A stretch of DNA of 64,000 nt. Source: Pseudomonas moraviensis (lineage in GTDB: Bacteria > Pseudomonadota > Gammaproteobacteria > Pseudomonadales > Pseudomonadaceae). The stretch spans positions 4,154,001-4,218,000 of the forward strand of contig NZ_LT629788.1 of assembly GCF_900105805.1 (NCBI RefSeq), given 5' to 3'. Shown piece after piece: positions 53,147 through 61,616 of this stretch (within the stretch, counting starts at the first letter, position 1; every line of letters begins with the position of its first letter). Both the position numbers and the translations under genes were made by a program. Below the pieces are notes generated by a model. The model was not told where the DNA came from and searched no databases. It saw only the letters and a list, made by a program, of their open reading frames with translations.

Positions 53147-54127
53147 CTATCGCGTCAGGCCGAACCTTGCGCGGTAATCACTTGGCCCCAGCCCGGTGAT
53201 CTTCTTGAAGATCGCGCGAAACGCGCCTGGATCCTGATAGCCCACCGTCCAGGCAATGTGATCGATCGTGCCATTGGTGAATTCGAGCATTTCCCGCGCC
53301 TTGCCCACCCGCAGGTGCTGGCAATACTCGGTCGGTTTCAAGCCTGTCGCGGCGCGGAATCGGCGTAGAAACGTGCGCTCTTCCAGTCCCGCGCGCTCGG
53401 CCATCGCCGCCAGCGAAACCTCCGTCGCCCCGGTGCTTTGCAGCCAGTGCTGGACCTTGAGAATGGCCGCGTCGCCATGACTGAGGATCGGTGCGAAATT
53501 GCTTCCGCATTCACTGGCGCTGTCGCTGTGTTCCATCACCAGAAAACGCGCGGTCGCGGTGGCGATGCTCGGGCCGAGCAAGCGATCGACCAGACGCAAT
53601 CCCAGTTCCGACCAGGCCATGAGCCCGGCCGTGGTGATCAGGTCGCCGTCATCGACAATCGGCGTGTCGGCCTTCAGTTTGATGTGCGGATAACGCTCGG
53701 CGAACGCCTGGGCCGAGGTCCAGTGGGTGGTGGCGCTGCGCCCGTCGAGCAAGCCGCTTTCGGCCAGCATCAACGAGCCTACGCAGACGCCACCGAGGGT
53801 TGCGCCGCGTGCATGCTGATCGCGCAGCCATTGCGTCAGGCTCGCGGTCATCTGCGCTGCATCGAACCCGCCGAGGGACGGCGGAATCAGCACGGCAAGC
53901 AAAGCGTCCTCGGTACCCGGATGACTGTCATAGACCCGCGCCGGCAACTGCTCGCCTGCAACCTGCCAGTGACTGACCCGCAGCACGGGCAACCGCGCAG
54001 CCTGATGCTCGGCGGCGATACGGTTGGCCACCGCGAACAGATCGGTCAGACCGTGCACCGCCGCCAGTTGCGCGCCGGGGTAAATCAGCACGCCCAGCTC
54101 AGCGGTGGCGGCTTTTTGTGCAGCCAT
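53147..54127 (-). CDS. GlxA-family AraC-type transcriptional regulator
   Basis: 326 residues. The N-terminal DJ-1/PfpI-like domain (ELGVLIYPGAQLAAVHGLTDLF, then GATLGGVCVGSLMLAESGLLDG with a nucleophile-elbow-like cysteine) probably senses a ligand. The C-terminal AraC domain has two helix-turn-helix units (VSLAAMAERAGLEERTFLRRF, then IDHIAWTVGYQDPGAFRAIF). It is divergent from a cysteine hydrolase gene 101 bases away, its likely target. GGGGGA lies before the start. Relatives regulate carnitine, glycine betaine or arginine use; the ligand here is unknown. Confidence 0.9.
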   Translation of the reverse strand: MAAQKAATAELGVLIYPGAQLAAVHGLTDLFAVANRIAAEHQAARLPVLRVSHWQVAGEQLPARVYDSHPGTEDALLAVLIPPSLGGFDAAQMTASLTQWLRDQHARGATLGGVCVGSLMLAESGLLDGRSATTHWTSAQAFAERYPHIKLKADTPIVDDGDLITTAGLMAWSELGLRLVDRLLGPSIATATARFLVMEHSDSASECGSNFAPILSHGDAAILKVQHWLQSTGATEVSLAAMAERAGLEERTFLRRFRAATGLKPTEYCQHLRVGKAREMLEFTNGTIDHIAWTVGYQDPGAFRAIFKKITGLGPSDYRARFGLTR

Positions 54128-54228
54128 TGTCAGTTTTCCCCCGTCTATTGTCGGTGCGGCTAATCCTCGGATCCTCGGCCAGCGTCAATACTGAGGCCAC
54201 ACCCAATCACCTTCTCGAGGACAATCCC

Positions 54229-54783
54229 ATGGCCAAGCAAGCGCTCATCGTAGTCGATATCCAGAACGACTACTTCCCCCAAGGCAAGTGGCCGCTGGTC
54301 GGCGCCGACGCCACTGCCGACAACGCCGCGCGGCTGATCGCAGCCTTTCGCGAAGCGGGCGATTCCGTGGTGCACATTCGTCACGAATTCACCTCCGACG
54401 ATGCACCGTTTTTCACTCCCGGCTCCGAGGGCGCCGAACTGCATCCGAAGGTGCGCAACCGTGCCAACGAGCCGGTGGTACTCAAGCACTTCGTCAACTC
54501 GTTCCGCGAAACCGAACTGAAATCGGTGCTCGACGAACAAGGCATCACTGACCTGGTGGTGATCGGCAGCATGAGCCATATGTGCATCGATGGCATCACC
54601 CGCGCGGCGGCGGACATGGGTTACGGCGTTACGGTGATACACGATGCCTGCGCCAGCCGTGATCTCGAATTCAATGGCCTGACGGTGCCGGCTGCCCAAG
54701 TGCACGCAGCCTTCATGTCGGCGCTGAGTTTCGCCTACGCCACTGTCGTGTCGACTGACCAATTCCTGCACAGCAACGCCTAG
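54229..54783 (+). CDS. Cysteine hydrolase, isochorismatase-like
   Basis: A 184-residue hydrolase of the isochorismatase/nicotinamidase superfamily with the triad D10 (VVDIQND), K86 (LKHFVNSF) and C119 (GSMSHMCIDG). Such enzymes cleave amides or vinyl ethers of small molecules; the specific substrate is not evident. GAGGA precedes the ATG at 54229, and the long in-frame stretch before it overlaps the divergent promoter. Probably controlled by the adjacent GlxA-type regulator. A terminator follows at once. Confidence 0.9.
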   Translation: MAKQALIVVDIQNDYFPQGKWPLVGADATADNAARLIAAFREAGDSVVHIRHEFTSDDAPFFTPGSEGAELHPKVRNRANEPVVLKHFVNSFRETELKSVLDEQGITDLVVIGSMSHMCIDGITRAAADMGYGVTVIHDACASRDLEFNGLTVPAAQVHAAFMSALSFAYATVVSTDQFLHSNA

Positions 54784-54800
54784 CAACAACTGCATAACCC

Positions 54801-54828
54801 AAAGGCCCGCCGCGTTGCGGGCCTTTTT
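54801..54828 (+). terminator. Rho-independent terminator of the cysteine hydrolase gene
   Basis: AAAGGCCCGC, loop, GCGGGCCTTTTT. Confidence 0.9.
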
Positions 54829-54843
54829 GCGTCTGTCATGAAA

Positions 54844-54905
54844 ATCTCACGCGTGAGTCATTGATGGCACTTTGCATTGGTTGTAGTGTGGCCCACGCGT
54901 GAGAT
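54844..54905 (+). promoter_or_regulatory. Paired operator-like palindromes and promoter of the yjf-type cluster
   Basis: ATCTCACGCGTGAG at 54844-54857 contains the perfect palindrome CTCACGCGTGAG. An inverted near-copy, CCACGCGTGAGAT, lies at 54893-54905. Between them TTGATG and, 17 bases on, TAGTGT can serve as -35 and -10 boxes (about 54861 and 54884), so a protein binding both copies would flank the promoter. The first gene starts at 54927. Confidence 0.5.
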
Positions 54906-54926
54906 GCTCATAACCGGATTCCAGCC

Positions 54927-55595
54927 ATGACAAGCCGCACTCCGACGCCTGCCGCAGCCAGCCCCAGGGGCGAGCGTGCCAGGACGTCAGCGAAAAAACC
55001 CTCGAGCTTCTACATGAAGCAGATGCGCGCAGGCCTGGCCGCCGCCGGTTATGTGAAACACGAGACTTGGGTGCTTCCGGAAAACCGAAGCTTGCTCAAG
55101 CAAATGGAGCAACAGCTACGCCAACCGATCCTGGCTGGCTCTTTCATGTCGGAGAAATACATGAGCGCAGGCAACAACTGGACCATCGATAGCCTCTTCA
55201 ATGCCTTCAAGGCGCTGGACGAGGTGGCTTCGCAAGAGATCACGCTGTCGCTGATCCAGAGCTCCGAGCCGAGCATCAAGCTGGAAATGAACGAATTCGG
55301 CGGCCTGCCGATTCACATCGCCCTGGCCGGCCAGCAGATCATCGTCGACACCGTGCTGGTGGACATCGACTCGATCAGCAATGTCCAGGCGTTCAACGAT
55401 GCCGTGCTGCGCAGCCGCGAGATGTTCCCGCTGTCGTCGATCGGTATCGAGTCGATGCCCAACGGGCAGACCGTCTACAACATGTTCGGCGCCCTCAGCG
55501 CTGATTCGAGCCTGACCAACGTGGTCACCGAGGTGAAAACCCTGGTCGACAACGTGCAGCGCGCCAGCGAAGCCTTCGAACACTTCTTCAAGTAA
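54927..55595 (+). CDS. yjfI: DUF2170 (YjfI-like) protein with N-terminal ribbon-helix-helix-like extension
   Basis: 222 residues. Residues from about 88 match E. coli YjfI (DUF2170, 133 aa): WTIDSLFNAFKALDEV, then LEMNEFGGLPIHIALAGQQ, then MFPLSSIGIESM, then FGALSADSSL. The first 85 residues are extra: a basic tail, then MKQMRAGLAAAGYVKHETWVLP followed by a helix ENRSLLKQMEQQL, which looks like the strand-helix unit of a ribbon-helix-helix DNA-binding domain. It may therefore be a regulator of the cluster, acting at the palindromes upstream. It lies 17 bases before pspA. Confidence 0.8.
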   Translation: MTSRTPTPAAASPRGERARTSAKKPSSFYMKQMRAGLAAAGYVKHETWVLPENRSLLKQMEQQLRQPILAGSFMSEKYMSAGNNWTIDSLFNAFKALDEVASQEITLSLIQSSEPSIKLEMNEFGGLPIHIALAGQQIIVDTVLVDIDSISNVQAFNDAVLRSREMFPLSSIGIESMPNGQTVYNMFGALSADSSLTNVVTEVKTLVDNVQRASEAFEHFFK

Positions 55596-55612
55596 TCAAC
55601 AGGGAATATCCA

Positions 55613-56311
55613 ATGACTCAGTCCATCTGGAGCAAGTTGTTCACCGCGCTGCGCGGCGGCGCCAACGAAGTCGGCGAAGCCATCGCCGATCAGCAGGCGC
55701 TGCGCATCCTCGATCAGGAAATCCGCGACGCCGACAGCGCGCTGTCGAACGCCCGCCGCGAACTGGTGACGATCATGGCCAAACACAAACTGGCCGCCGA
55801 CCGCGTTAGCGAGTACGACGCCAAGATCAAGGATCTTGAAGCCAAGGCCGTCGCCGCACTGAATGCCGGCCGTGAAGACCTGGCGCTGGAAGTGGCCGAA
55901 GCGATTTCGACCCTGACCAACGACCTCGCTGCCGAGAAGAAGCTCAGCGATGAATTCGGCGCCTACGCCGACAACATGCGCAAAGACATCAGCAAAGCCG
56001 AATCGCGGATCAAGAGCCTGCGCCAGCAAGTCGACATGGCCAAGGCGCGCGACAGCGTGCAAAAGGCCCAGGTCAGCGCATCCATTGCCAGCGGCGGCGC
56101 CAACGGCAAACTCGAGACCGCCGTCGGCACCCTGAATCGCCTGCAAGCCAAGCAGCAGCAACGCGCTGCCGAACTGAGCGCAGCGGACGAACTGGCCGAC
56201 GCCTCCAGCGGCAACGACCTGGAACGCAAACTGCGCGACGCCGGCATCACGCCGAACGAAGGCAGCGCCAACGCGATTCTTGAGCGGCTGAAGCAGAAGT
56301 CCGCGCAGTAA
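55613..56311 (+). CDS. yjfJ: PspA/IM30-family membrane-stress protein (YjfJ-like)
   Basis: A 232-residue, almost fully helical coiled-coil protein of the PspA/IM30 (ESCRT-III-like) family, which assembles on stressed inner membranes. The N-terminal amphipathic part is SIWSKLFTALRGGANEVGEAI; long heptad segments follow. The neighbours DUF2170, DUF2491, DUF350, DUF1190 and a YjfC-like ligase identify it as the YjfJ branch rather than the pspABC type; no pspBC or pspF is present. Confidence 0.9.
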   Translation: MTQSIWSKLFTALRGGANEVGEAIADQQALRILDQEIRDADSALSNARRELVTIMAKHKLAADRVSEYDAKIKDLEAKAVAALNAGREDLALEVAEAISTLTNDLAAEKKLSDEFGAYADNMRKDISKAESRIKSLRQQVDMAKARDSVQKAQVSASIASGGANGKLETAVGTLNRLQAKQQQRAAELSAADELADASSGNDLERKLRDAGITPNEGSANAILERLKQKSAQ

Positions 56312-56328
56312 GCTGTTGCGCAACCCTT

Positions 56329-56418
56329 TGTAGGAGTGAGCCTGCTCGCGATGGGGCCAAAACATTCAACTTCAGTGTTGACTGACCCGCCGCCATCGCG
56401 AGCAGGCTCACTCCTACA
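56329..56418. repeat. REP pair (BIME) inside the yjf-type cluster
   Basis: Inverted TGTAGGAGTGAGCC units with the linker motif GACTGACCCGCCGCC. It splits yjfIJ from yjfKLMC and could separate their expression levels. Confidence 0.9.
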
Positions 56419-56523
56419 TTGTTTGCGCTGAGCTATTGCCCCTGCTCGTACACCCCTGCGCCCGGTACACTACCGCCACTTTTTCAACCCCGAACACCTC
56501 CACCCGCTTCAAGGAACGTACCC

Positions 56524-57174
56524 ATGGGATGGTTTAAAGACTTGCTCGGCACCAGCACCTGGCAGACCGCTGCGCCAACCACCACCGGCGCCAGCGGCCC
56601 TCTCGGCATGGCGCAAGGCAAAGGCGTGCGCTTTGACACGACCCTGGCGCTGCTGCTGGAAGGCTCGACGTCGGTGCGGGTGCCGTTCGATCAAGCGGTG
56701 TGGAGCGCCGGCTGGGTCGATCTCGGCCAGTCCAACAAATTGCACCGCTATTACATGAACGACGAGGATTTCTGGGTACAGATCCACGTCACGGGTGAAG
56801 ACCAGATCGAGTCGGTCACCCTGTTCAATTACCTCAGCTATGTGACGGTCAACAGCGACGCCGAACTGCAGCGTCTGGCCGGCCCCAACAGCCTGATCGG
56901 CCTGCCGACCTACACCCGTGACGGTGTCGAATACACGCGCGAATGGGGCACCGAGCTGCAGCAGACCGAACTGGTGCCAATGACCGAACACGTGGTCAAC
57001 CCGGACGAGTCCTACACCATCAAGCACCACGCGATGCTGTATGCCCGCGACACCGGCCTGACCGATCGCCGCGAACTGCTGTTGTTCTCCGTCGAACAGG
57101 ATGAAGAAGGCACCGTCAGCCTGAGCACCTCGCTGGGCATCTCGCTGTACACGACTGATTTGAGCGCCATCTAA
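56524..57174 (+). CDS. yjfK: DUF2491 (YjfK-like) protein
   Basis: A 216-residue cytoplasmic protein of family DUF2491: MGWFKDLLGTSTWQ at the start, VWSAGWVDLGQSNKLHRYYMND in the middle, EWGTELQQTELVPMTEHV near the end. AAGGAA before the ATG at 56524 fixes the start. It lies 14 bases before yjfL. It is always found with the PspA/DUF350 set; its biochemical role is unknown. Confidence 0.88.
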   Translation: MGWFKDLLGTSTWQTAAPTTTGASGPLGMAQGKGVRFDTTLALLLEGSTSVRVPFDQAVWSAGWVDLGQSNKLHRYYMNDEDFWVQIHVTGEDQIESVTLFNYLSYVTVNSDAELQRLAGPNSLIGLPTYTRDGVEYTREWGTELQQTELVPMTEHVVNPDESYTIKHHAMLYARDTGLTDRRELLLFSVEQDEEGTVSLSTSLGISLYTTDLSAI

Positions 57175-57188
57175 AAAGGAAGTTTTTC

Positions 57189-57614
57189 ATGCTGGAAGTG
57201 TTGGCCGTTTCCCTGAACAAAACCGCGCTGGTCGGTTTTGTCGTCTACCTGATCGGCGCCGTGTTGCTGTTCATGCTGTTTCAATTCGTCTACACGCGCA
57301 TCACCGCGCACAAGGAATTCGAGCTGATCCGCGCCGGCAATACTGCTGCGGCTATCGCCCTGTCCGGCGCAATCATCGGCTTCGCCATTCCCGCGAGCAA
57401 TGTGATTGCCTACTCGGTCAACGTGCTCGACTTCGTGCTCTGGGCGGTTATCGCTGCCGTTGTGCAATTGTTGGCGTTCGTGGCTACCGGGCTGGTGCTC
57501 AAGGGCACGTCCCAGCGCATCGCCAACGGCGAAGCGGCGGCCGGCATTTATGTGGCTGCCGTGGCGATCAGCGTCGGCATGCTCAATGCCGCGTGCATGA
57601 CCCCGTCCCACTGA
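57189..57614 (+). CDS. yjfL: DUF350 (YjfL-like) inner-membrane protein
   Basis: A 141-residue membrane protein with four helices (LVGFVVYLIGAVLLFMLFQF, then AIALSGAIIGFAIPASNVIA, then FVLWAVIAAVVQLLAFVATG, then IYVAAVAISVGMLNAACM). DUF350 proteins accompany PspA-like proteins and ATP-grasp ligases in many bacteria and are thought to act in envelope integrity. The function is not established. Confidence 0.9.
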   Translation: MLEVLAVSLNKTALVGFVVYLIGAVLLFMLFQFVYTRITAHKEFELIRAGNTAAAIALSGAIIGFAIPASNVIAYSVNVLDFVLWAVIAAVVQLLAFVATGLVLKGTSQRIANGEAAAGIYVAAVAISVGMLNAACMTPSH

Positions 57615-57632
57615 CCGGCAGGAAGCCTCTCG

Positions 57633-58331
57633 ATGAAACGCAGCAAATACGTGCAGTTGTCCCTCGCCGCGTCAGTGGCGATGGCCATTTCCGGTGAAGC
57701 GGCAGCAGTGGATCAGCCGCGCAGTTTTCAGAGCGTTGAACAGTGCGTTGACGCCGAAGTGGCCGCCGACGTCTGCTCCAGCGCCTACGTCGCCGCCCTT
57801 GGCGAACACCGACGCATCGCCCCGGCCTACGACGACAAGACCCAATGCGACGCAGACTTTGCCGCTGGCTGGTGTCAGAAAAACTCCGATGGCCGCTTCG
57901 TCCCCAGACTCGGCGGTTTCAAGGTGCCGCAGAAGGGTGAAGAGCCGCAAAATCTGGATGCCATTGCCGAGGCGCAAATGCCGGCGGGCGACACCACCAG
58001 CAGCAGCGCAAGTCACGGCGGCTCGCACTCTTCCGGCGGTTCAGGTGGCGGCGGCAATGGCTGGCTGAGCGGTTGGCTGATCGGCAACGCAATGAGCAAC
58101 AACGCCGATCGCAGCGTTTACCGCGATCGTGAAACGCGCCAGCCGTACAACACCTCAACGCAGTATCGCAAAGCTGAAACGACCACGCGCAGCCAGCCGG
58201 ATTACGAAAGCAGCAAGAGCAAACCGGTGAACGTCGCTGCGTCGACCTCGCGCGGCGGCTTCGGTAGCCAGTCCAGCGCCCGCAGCGGCTGGGGTGGCTG
58301 GGGCAGCAGTTCCGGACGCTCGAGCAGCTGA
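57633..58331 (+). CDS. yjfM: DUF1190 (YjfM/YgiB-like) exported protein
   Basis: 232 residues starting with a signal-like segment (LSLAASVAMAISGEAAA), then the DUF1190 core with paired cysteines (SVEQCVDAEVAADVCSSAY, then KTQCDADFAAGWCQ) and a long glycine/serine-rich tail ending SSGRSSS. The tail is low-complexity and probably disordered. E. coli YgiB/YjfM are the relatives, each followed by a YgiC/YjfC ligase as here. It ends one base before the next start. Confidence 0.88.
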   Translation: MKRSKYVQLSLAASVAMAISGEAAAVDQPRSFQSVEQCVDAEVAADVCSSAYVAALGEHRRIAPAYDDKTQCDADFAAGWCQKNSDGRFVPRLGGFKVPQKGEEPQNLDAIAEAQMPAGDTTSSSASHGGSHSSGGSGGGGNGWLSGWLIGNAMSNNADRSVYRDRETRQPYNTSTQYRKAETTTRSQPDYESSKSKPVNVAASTSRGGFGSQSSARSGWGGWGSSSGRSSS

Positions 58332-58332
58332 C

Positions 58333-59490
58333 ATGAAAAAGATCCACTGCGCCGAGCGCCCCGACTGGAAGCACACCGCCGAAAGCCTCGGTTTCCTGTT
58401 CCACACCATCGACGACGAACCGTACTGGGACGAAAGCGCCTACTACCAGTTCAGCCTCGCGCAGATCGAGAACGATCTCGAAGACCCGACCGCCGAACTG
58501 CATGAGATGTGCATGGATCTGGTTGAGCGCGTGGTAAACAGCGAGGCGTGGCTCGATCGCTTGAGCATTCCGGCGGCGTACTACGACATGATCCGCACCT
58601 CCTGGCGCGAAGGTCATCCGCATCTGTACGGTCGCATGGACTTTTCCTACAGCGGCAGCGGCCCGGCGAAACTGCTGGAGCTCAACTACGACACGCCGAC
58701 CAGCCTTTACGAAGCGGCGGCATTTCAGTGGGGCTGGCTGGAGCAGTGCATCGAGCGCGGCACGCTGCCACCGCATGCCGACCAGTTCAACAGCATCGAC
58801 ACCAGGCTGCACCAGGCTTTCGCCGAACTGCAGTTGAAGCGGCCGTTCTACTTCGCTTCGATGAAGGATTCGGTCGAGGACAAAGGCACCACTGACTACC
58901 TGCGGTTGATCGCGGAAAAGGTCGGCATCGAATCACGCCACATCGATATCGAAGACATCGGCCTGACGGCTGAAGGCCGGTTCGTCGATCTGCAGGATCG
59001 CTGGATCCCGCACCTGTTCAAGCTGCACGCCTGGGAATTCATCTTCCACGAACCGTTCGGCACAGCGATCGCCGAGTGCGACACGCAGTTTTTCGAACCG
59101 GCGTGGAAGGCGATTCTGTCGAACAAAGGTGTGCTGCCGTTGCTGTGGGAACTGCACAAGGGTCATCCGAATCTGCTCGCCGCGCACCTCGATCCGAATC
59201 CGCAGAGCGCCGTGCCGAAAGGCTGGGTGCGCAAGCCGTACTTTTCCCGTGAAGGCGCCAACATCGAGCTGCAAACGGCCCAGGGTCTGATCGTCAAAGA
59301 GGATGGGCCGTACACCGATGCGCCGTTCATCCTGCAGGAGTTCGCGCCGCTGCCGAAGTTTGGCGACAGCTACACGCTGATCGGTTCGTGGGTGATTGGT
59401 GACGAGGCGGCGGGAATTGGTGTGCGCGAGGACAACAGTCTGATCACCAAGGACTCCAGCCGCTTCCTGCCGCACCTGATCCTCGACTGA
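58333..59490 (+). CDS. yjfC: Glutathionylspermidine synthase-like ATP-grasp ligase (YjfC-like)
   Basis: 385 residues matching the C-terminal synthetase domain of glutathionylspermidine synthase: PYWDESAYYQFSLAQIE, then GHPHLYGRMDF, then LLELNYDTPTSLYEAAAFQW, then GWVRKPYFSREGANI, then LIGSWVIGDEAAGIGVRED. The amidase half of E. coli Gsp is absent, so hydrolysis of the product is not expected here. YgiC, a close relative, binds ATP but lacks proven Gsp synthesis, so the real substrate (peptide or polyamine) is open. Last gene of the cluster. Confidence 0.9.
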   Translation: MKKIHCAERPDWKHTAESLGFLFHTIDDEPYWDESAYYQFSLAQIENDLEDPTAELHEMCMDLVERVVNSEAWLDRLSIPAAYYDMIRTSWREGHPHLYGRMDFSYSGSGPAKLLELNYDTPTSLYEAAAFQWGWLEQCIERGTLPPHADQFNSIDTRLHQAFAELQLKRPFYFASMKDSVEDKGTTDYLRLIAEKVGIESRHIDIEDIGLTAEGRFVDLQDRWIPHLFKLHAWEFIFHEPFGTAIAECDTQFFEPAWKAILSNKGVLPLLWELHKGHPNLLAAHLDPNPQSAVPKGWVRKPYFSREGANIELQTAQGLIVKEDGPYTDAPFILQEFAPLPKFGDSYTLIGSWVIGDEAAGIGVREDNSLITKDSSRFLPHLILD

Positions 59491-59502
59491 AACGATTCCC
59501 CA

Positions 59503-59597
59503 TGTAGGAGCTGACGAGTGCAACGAGGCTGCGATCTTTTGACGTTGCTTTTAAAGATCAAAAGATCGCAGCCTCGTTGCACTCGTCAGCTCCTACA
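59503..59597. repeat. Long inverted repeat, REP variant (GAGCTGACGAGTGCAACG type)
   Basis: Two arms of about 40 bases match almost perfectly around a short AT-rich loop. This variant replaces the usual CTGCCGAAGG core with CTGACGAGTGCAACGAGG. Confidence 0.88.
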
Positions 59598-59628
59598 GGT
59601 GATAGGGGTTGCGCTGAAATAGCCTCAC

Positions 59629-59663
59629 AAAAAAGGCCCGTCGTTTAAGCGACGGGCCTTTTC
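59629..59663 (-). terminator. Rho-independent terminator of ssb
   Basis: On the minus strand: AAGGCCCGTCG, loop, CGACGGGCCTTTTTT; 25 bases past the ssb stop. Confidence 0.9.
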
Positions 59664-59687
59664 AATGGAAGCGTTTACAGCGGCAAA

Positions 59688-60209
59688 TCAGAACGGAATA
59701 TCGTCATCGAAGCTGTCGAAATCCGGAGCCGGTTGCGGTGCGGCCTGCTGCGGCGCTGGTGGAGCCGAACGCTGCTGCGGAGCAGACTGCTGCGGGCGTG
59801 GGGCCTGCTGACGTGGCGCCTGCTGCTGGTAATTGTTGCCGCCGCCTTGCTGGTCGCCCTGCTGTGGACGGCCGCCGAGCAATTGCATGGTGCCTTGCAT
59901 GTCGACCACGATTTCAGTGGTGTAACGCTTGATGCCGTCCTTTTCCCACTCGCGGGTCTGCAGCTTGCCTTCGATGTAGACCTGCGAACCCTTGCGCAGG
60001 TATTCGCCAGCGATCTCGGCAACCTTGCCGAACATCGACACACGGTGCCACTCGGTCTTTTCGACCTTCTGACCGGTCTGCTTGTCGGTCCATTGTTCGC
60101 TGGTGGCCAGACTCAGGTTGGTCACGGCGTTACCGTTAGGCAGGTAGCGAACTTCGGGATCCTGGCCGCAAGTGCCGACCAATATGACTTTGTTAACCCC
60201 ACGGGCCAT
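59688..60209 (-). CDS. ssb: Single-stranded DNA-binding protein
   Basis: A 173-residue tetrameric ssDNA-binding protein for replication and repair. The OB fold occupies the first 110 residues (NKVILVGTCGQDPEVRYLPNG, then WHRVSMFGKVAEIAGEYLRKG). A glutamine/proline-rich linker follows, then the acidic tip DFDSFDDDIPF that recruits partner proteins. It lies 9 bases after the MFS gene and near divergent uvrA, as in PAO1 (PA4232-PA4234). Confidence 0.97.
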   Translation of the reverse strand: MARGVNKVILVGTCGQDPEVRYLPNGNAVTNLSLATSEQWTDKQTGQKVEKTEWHRVSMFGKVAEIAGEYLRKGSQVYIEGKLQTREWEKDGIKRYTTEIVVDMQGTMQLLGGRPQQGDQQGGGNNYQQQAPRQQAPRPQQSAPQQRSAPPAPQQAAPQPAPDFDSFDDDIPF

Positions 60210-60218
60210 AACGTTCTC

Positions 60219-61616
60219 CTAAGCGTCGCACGCAGCCCCGGCCGGGTTGTTGACCAGGCGTTCGAGGGTGGTGCGATCCACTAATTCTTTGTCCAGTTTG
60301 ATGTAAACAGCCGCCTCTTCGGCGACTATCACTGCATCTGTTACCCCTACCAGGGCCTTGAGGCGCTCGACCAGACCCGCTTCGCGGATCGCTTCGGGCG
60401 ACAACGGCAAGCGCAGGCTCGTCACGTAGGGAGGTTCGCGCATGGTAACAGCAAAGGCCAGCCAAAGTGCAGCCAGCGCGGCGCATCCGAGGAACACAAC
60501 CGACAGACCGCCATGCTGGAACAACCAGCCGCCGAGTATCCCGCCGAGTGCCGAACCGAGGAACTGGCTGGTGGAGTACACGCCCATGGCCGTGCCCTTG
60601 CCGCCTGCCGGTGAAACCTTGCTGATCAGCGACGGCAACGATGCCTCGAGCAGGTTGAACGCGGTGAAGAACACCACCGTGCCGATCACCAGGGCGCGCA
60701 GGCTATCGCCGAACTGCCAGAAGAATAGTTCAGTCAGCATCAGTGTCATGACGGCGCCGAGCAAAACTCGTTTCATTTTGCGTCGCTTCTCGCCGTAGAT
60801 GATGAACGGGATCATGGCGAAGAACGAAATCAGCAATGCGGTGAGGTAGACCCACCAGTGCTGCTCCTTGGGCAAACCGGCTTTTTCCACCAGCGCCAGC
60901 GGCAGAGCAACGAAGCTCGACATCAACATGGCATGTAACACAAAGATGCCCAGATCGAGGCGCAGCAGGTCCGGGTGCCTGAGCGTCGGCATCAGTGCCT
61001 GTCGCGCCACGCCGGATTCACGATGCTGCAGTGGACCGGTGGACTGCGGCACCATGAACATGATGATCAGGATGCCGACCAGCGCCATCGCGCCAGTGGC
61101 AAGGAACAGTCCCGACAACCCGAAAGCGCTGGTGAGCAATGGCCCCACGACCATGGCCACGGCGAACGACAGGCCGATGGTCATGCCAATCATCGCCATG
61201 GCTTTGGTGCGATGCTGTTCGCGGGTCAGGTCGGAAAGCAGCGCCATGACCGCCGCGGAAATCGCCCCGGCGCCCTGCAGGATCCGCCCGGCGATCACGC
61301 CCCAGATCGAATCGGCCTGGCACGCGAGAACACTGCCGAGAGCGAAGACAATCAGACCGAGGTAGATCACCGGTCGACGACCGATGCGATCCGAAATGAT
61401 CCCGAACGGGATCTGGAAAATCGCCTGGGTCAGACCGTAAGCGCCAATCGCCAGCCCGATCAGGGCCGGGGTCGCTCCCGCCAGATCCATGCCATAGGTC
61501 GCCAGCACCGGCAACACCATGAACATGCCAAGCATACGGAAGGCGAACACCAGGGCCAGACCGCTCGCCGCGCGGGTCTCGCTGCCACTCATGCGTTCGC
61601 TGTGGGGATCGTGCAT
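60219..61616 (-). CDS. MFS transporter with C-terminal extra domain
   Basis: A 465-residue, 12-helix drug-efflux-like transporter (YajR type). Motif A is GIISDRIGRRPV; the start has GAGG eight bases upstream. After helix 12 about 75 residues form a soluble domain: GLVERLKALVGVTDAVIVAEEAAVYIKLDKEL, whose strand-helix pattern resembles the ferredoxin-like YAM domain of YajR. The substrate is unknown. It is co-transcribed with ssb and divergent from uvrA. Confidence 0.88.
   Translation of the reverse strand: MHDPHSERMSGSETRAASGLALVFAFRMLGMFMVLPVLATYGMDLAGATPALIGLAIGAYGLTQAIFQIPFGIISDRIGRRPVIYLGLIVFALGSVLACQADSIWGVIAGRILQGAGAISAAVMALLSDLTREQHRTKAMAMIGMTIGLSFAVAMVVGPLLTSAFGLSGLFLATGAMALVGILIIMFMVPQSTGPLQHRESGVARQALMPTLRHPDLLRLDLGIFVLHAMLMSSFVALPLALVEKAGLPKEQHWWVYLTALLISFFAMIPFIIYGEKRRKMKRVLLGAVMTLMLTELFFWQFGDSLRALVIGTVVFFTAFNLLEASLPSLISKVSPAGGKGTAMGVYSTSQFLGSALGGILGGWLFQHGGLSVVFLGCAALAALWLAFAVTMREPPYVTSLRLPLSPEAIREAGLVERLKALVGVTDAVIVAEEAAVYIKLDKELVDRTTLERLVNNPAGAACDA

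Noticed and set aside
54861..54885. Sigma-54 promoter for the PspA cluster
   Set aside because: TGGCAC is present, but the required GC does not fall 10 bases after GG; a sigma-70-type pair fits better.
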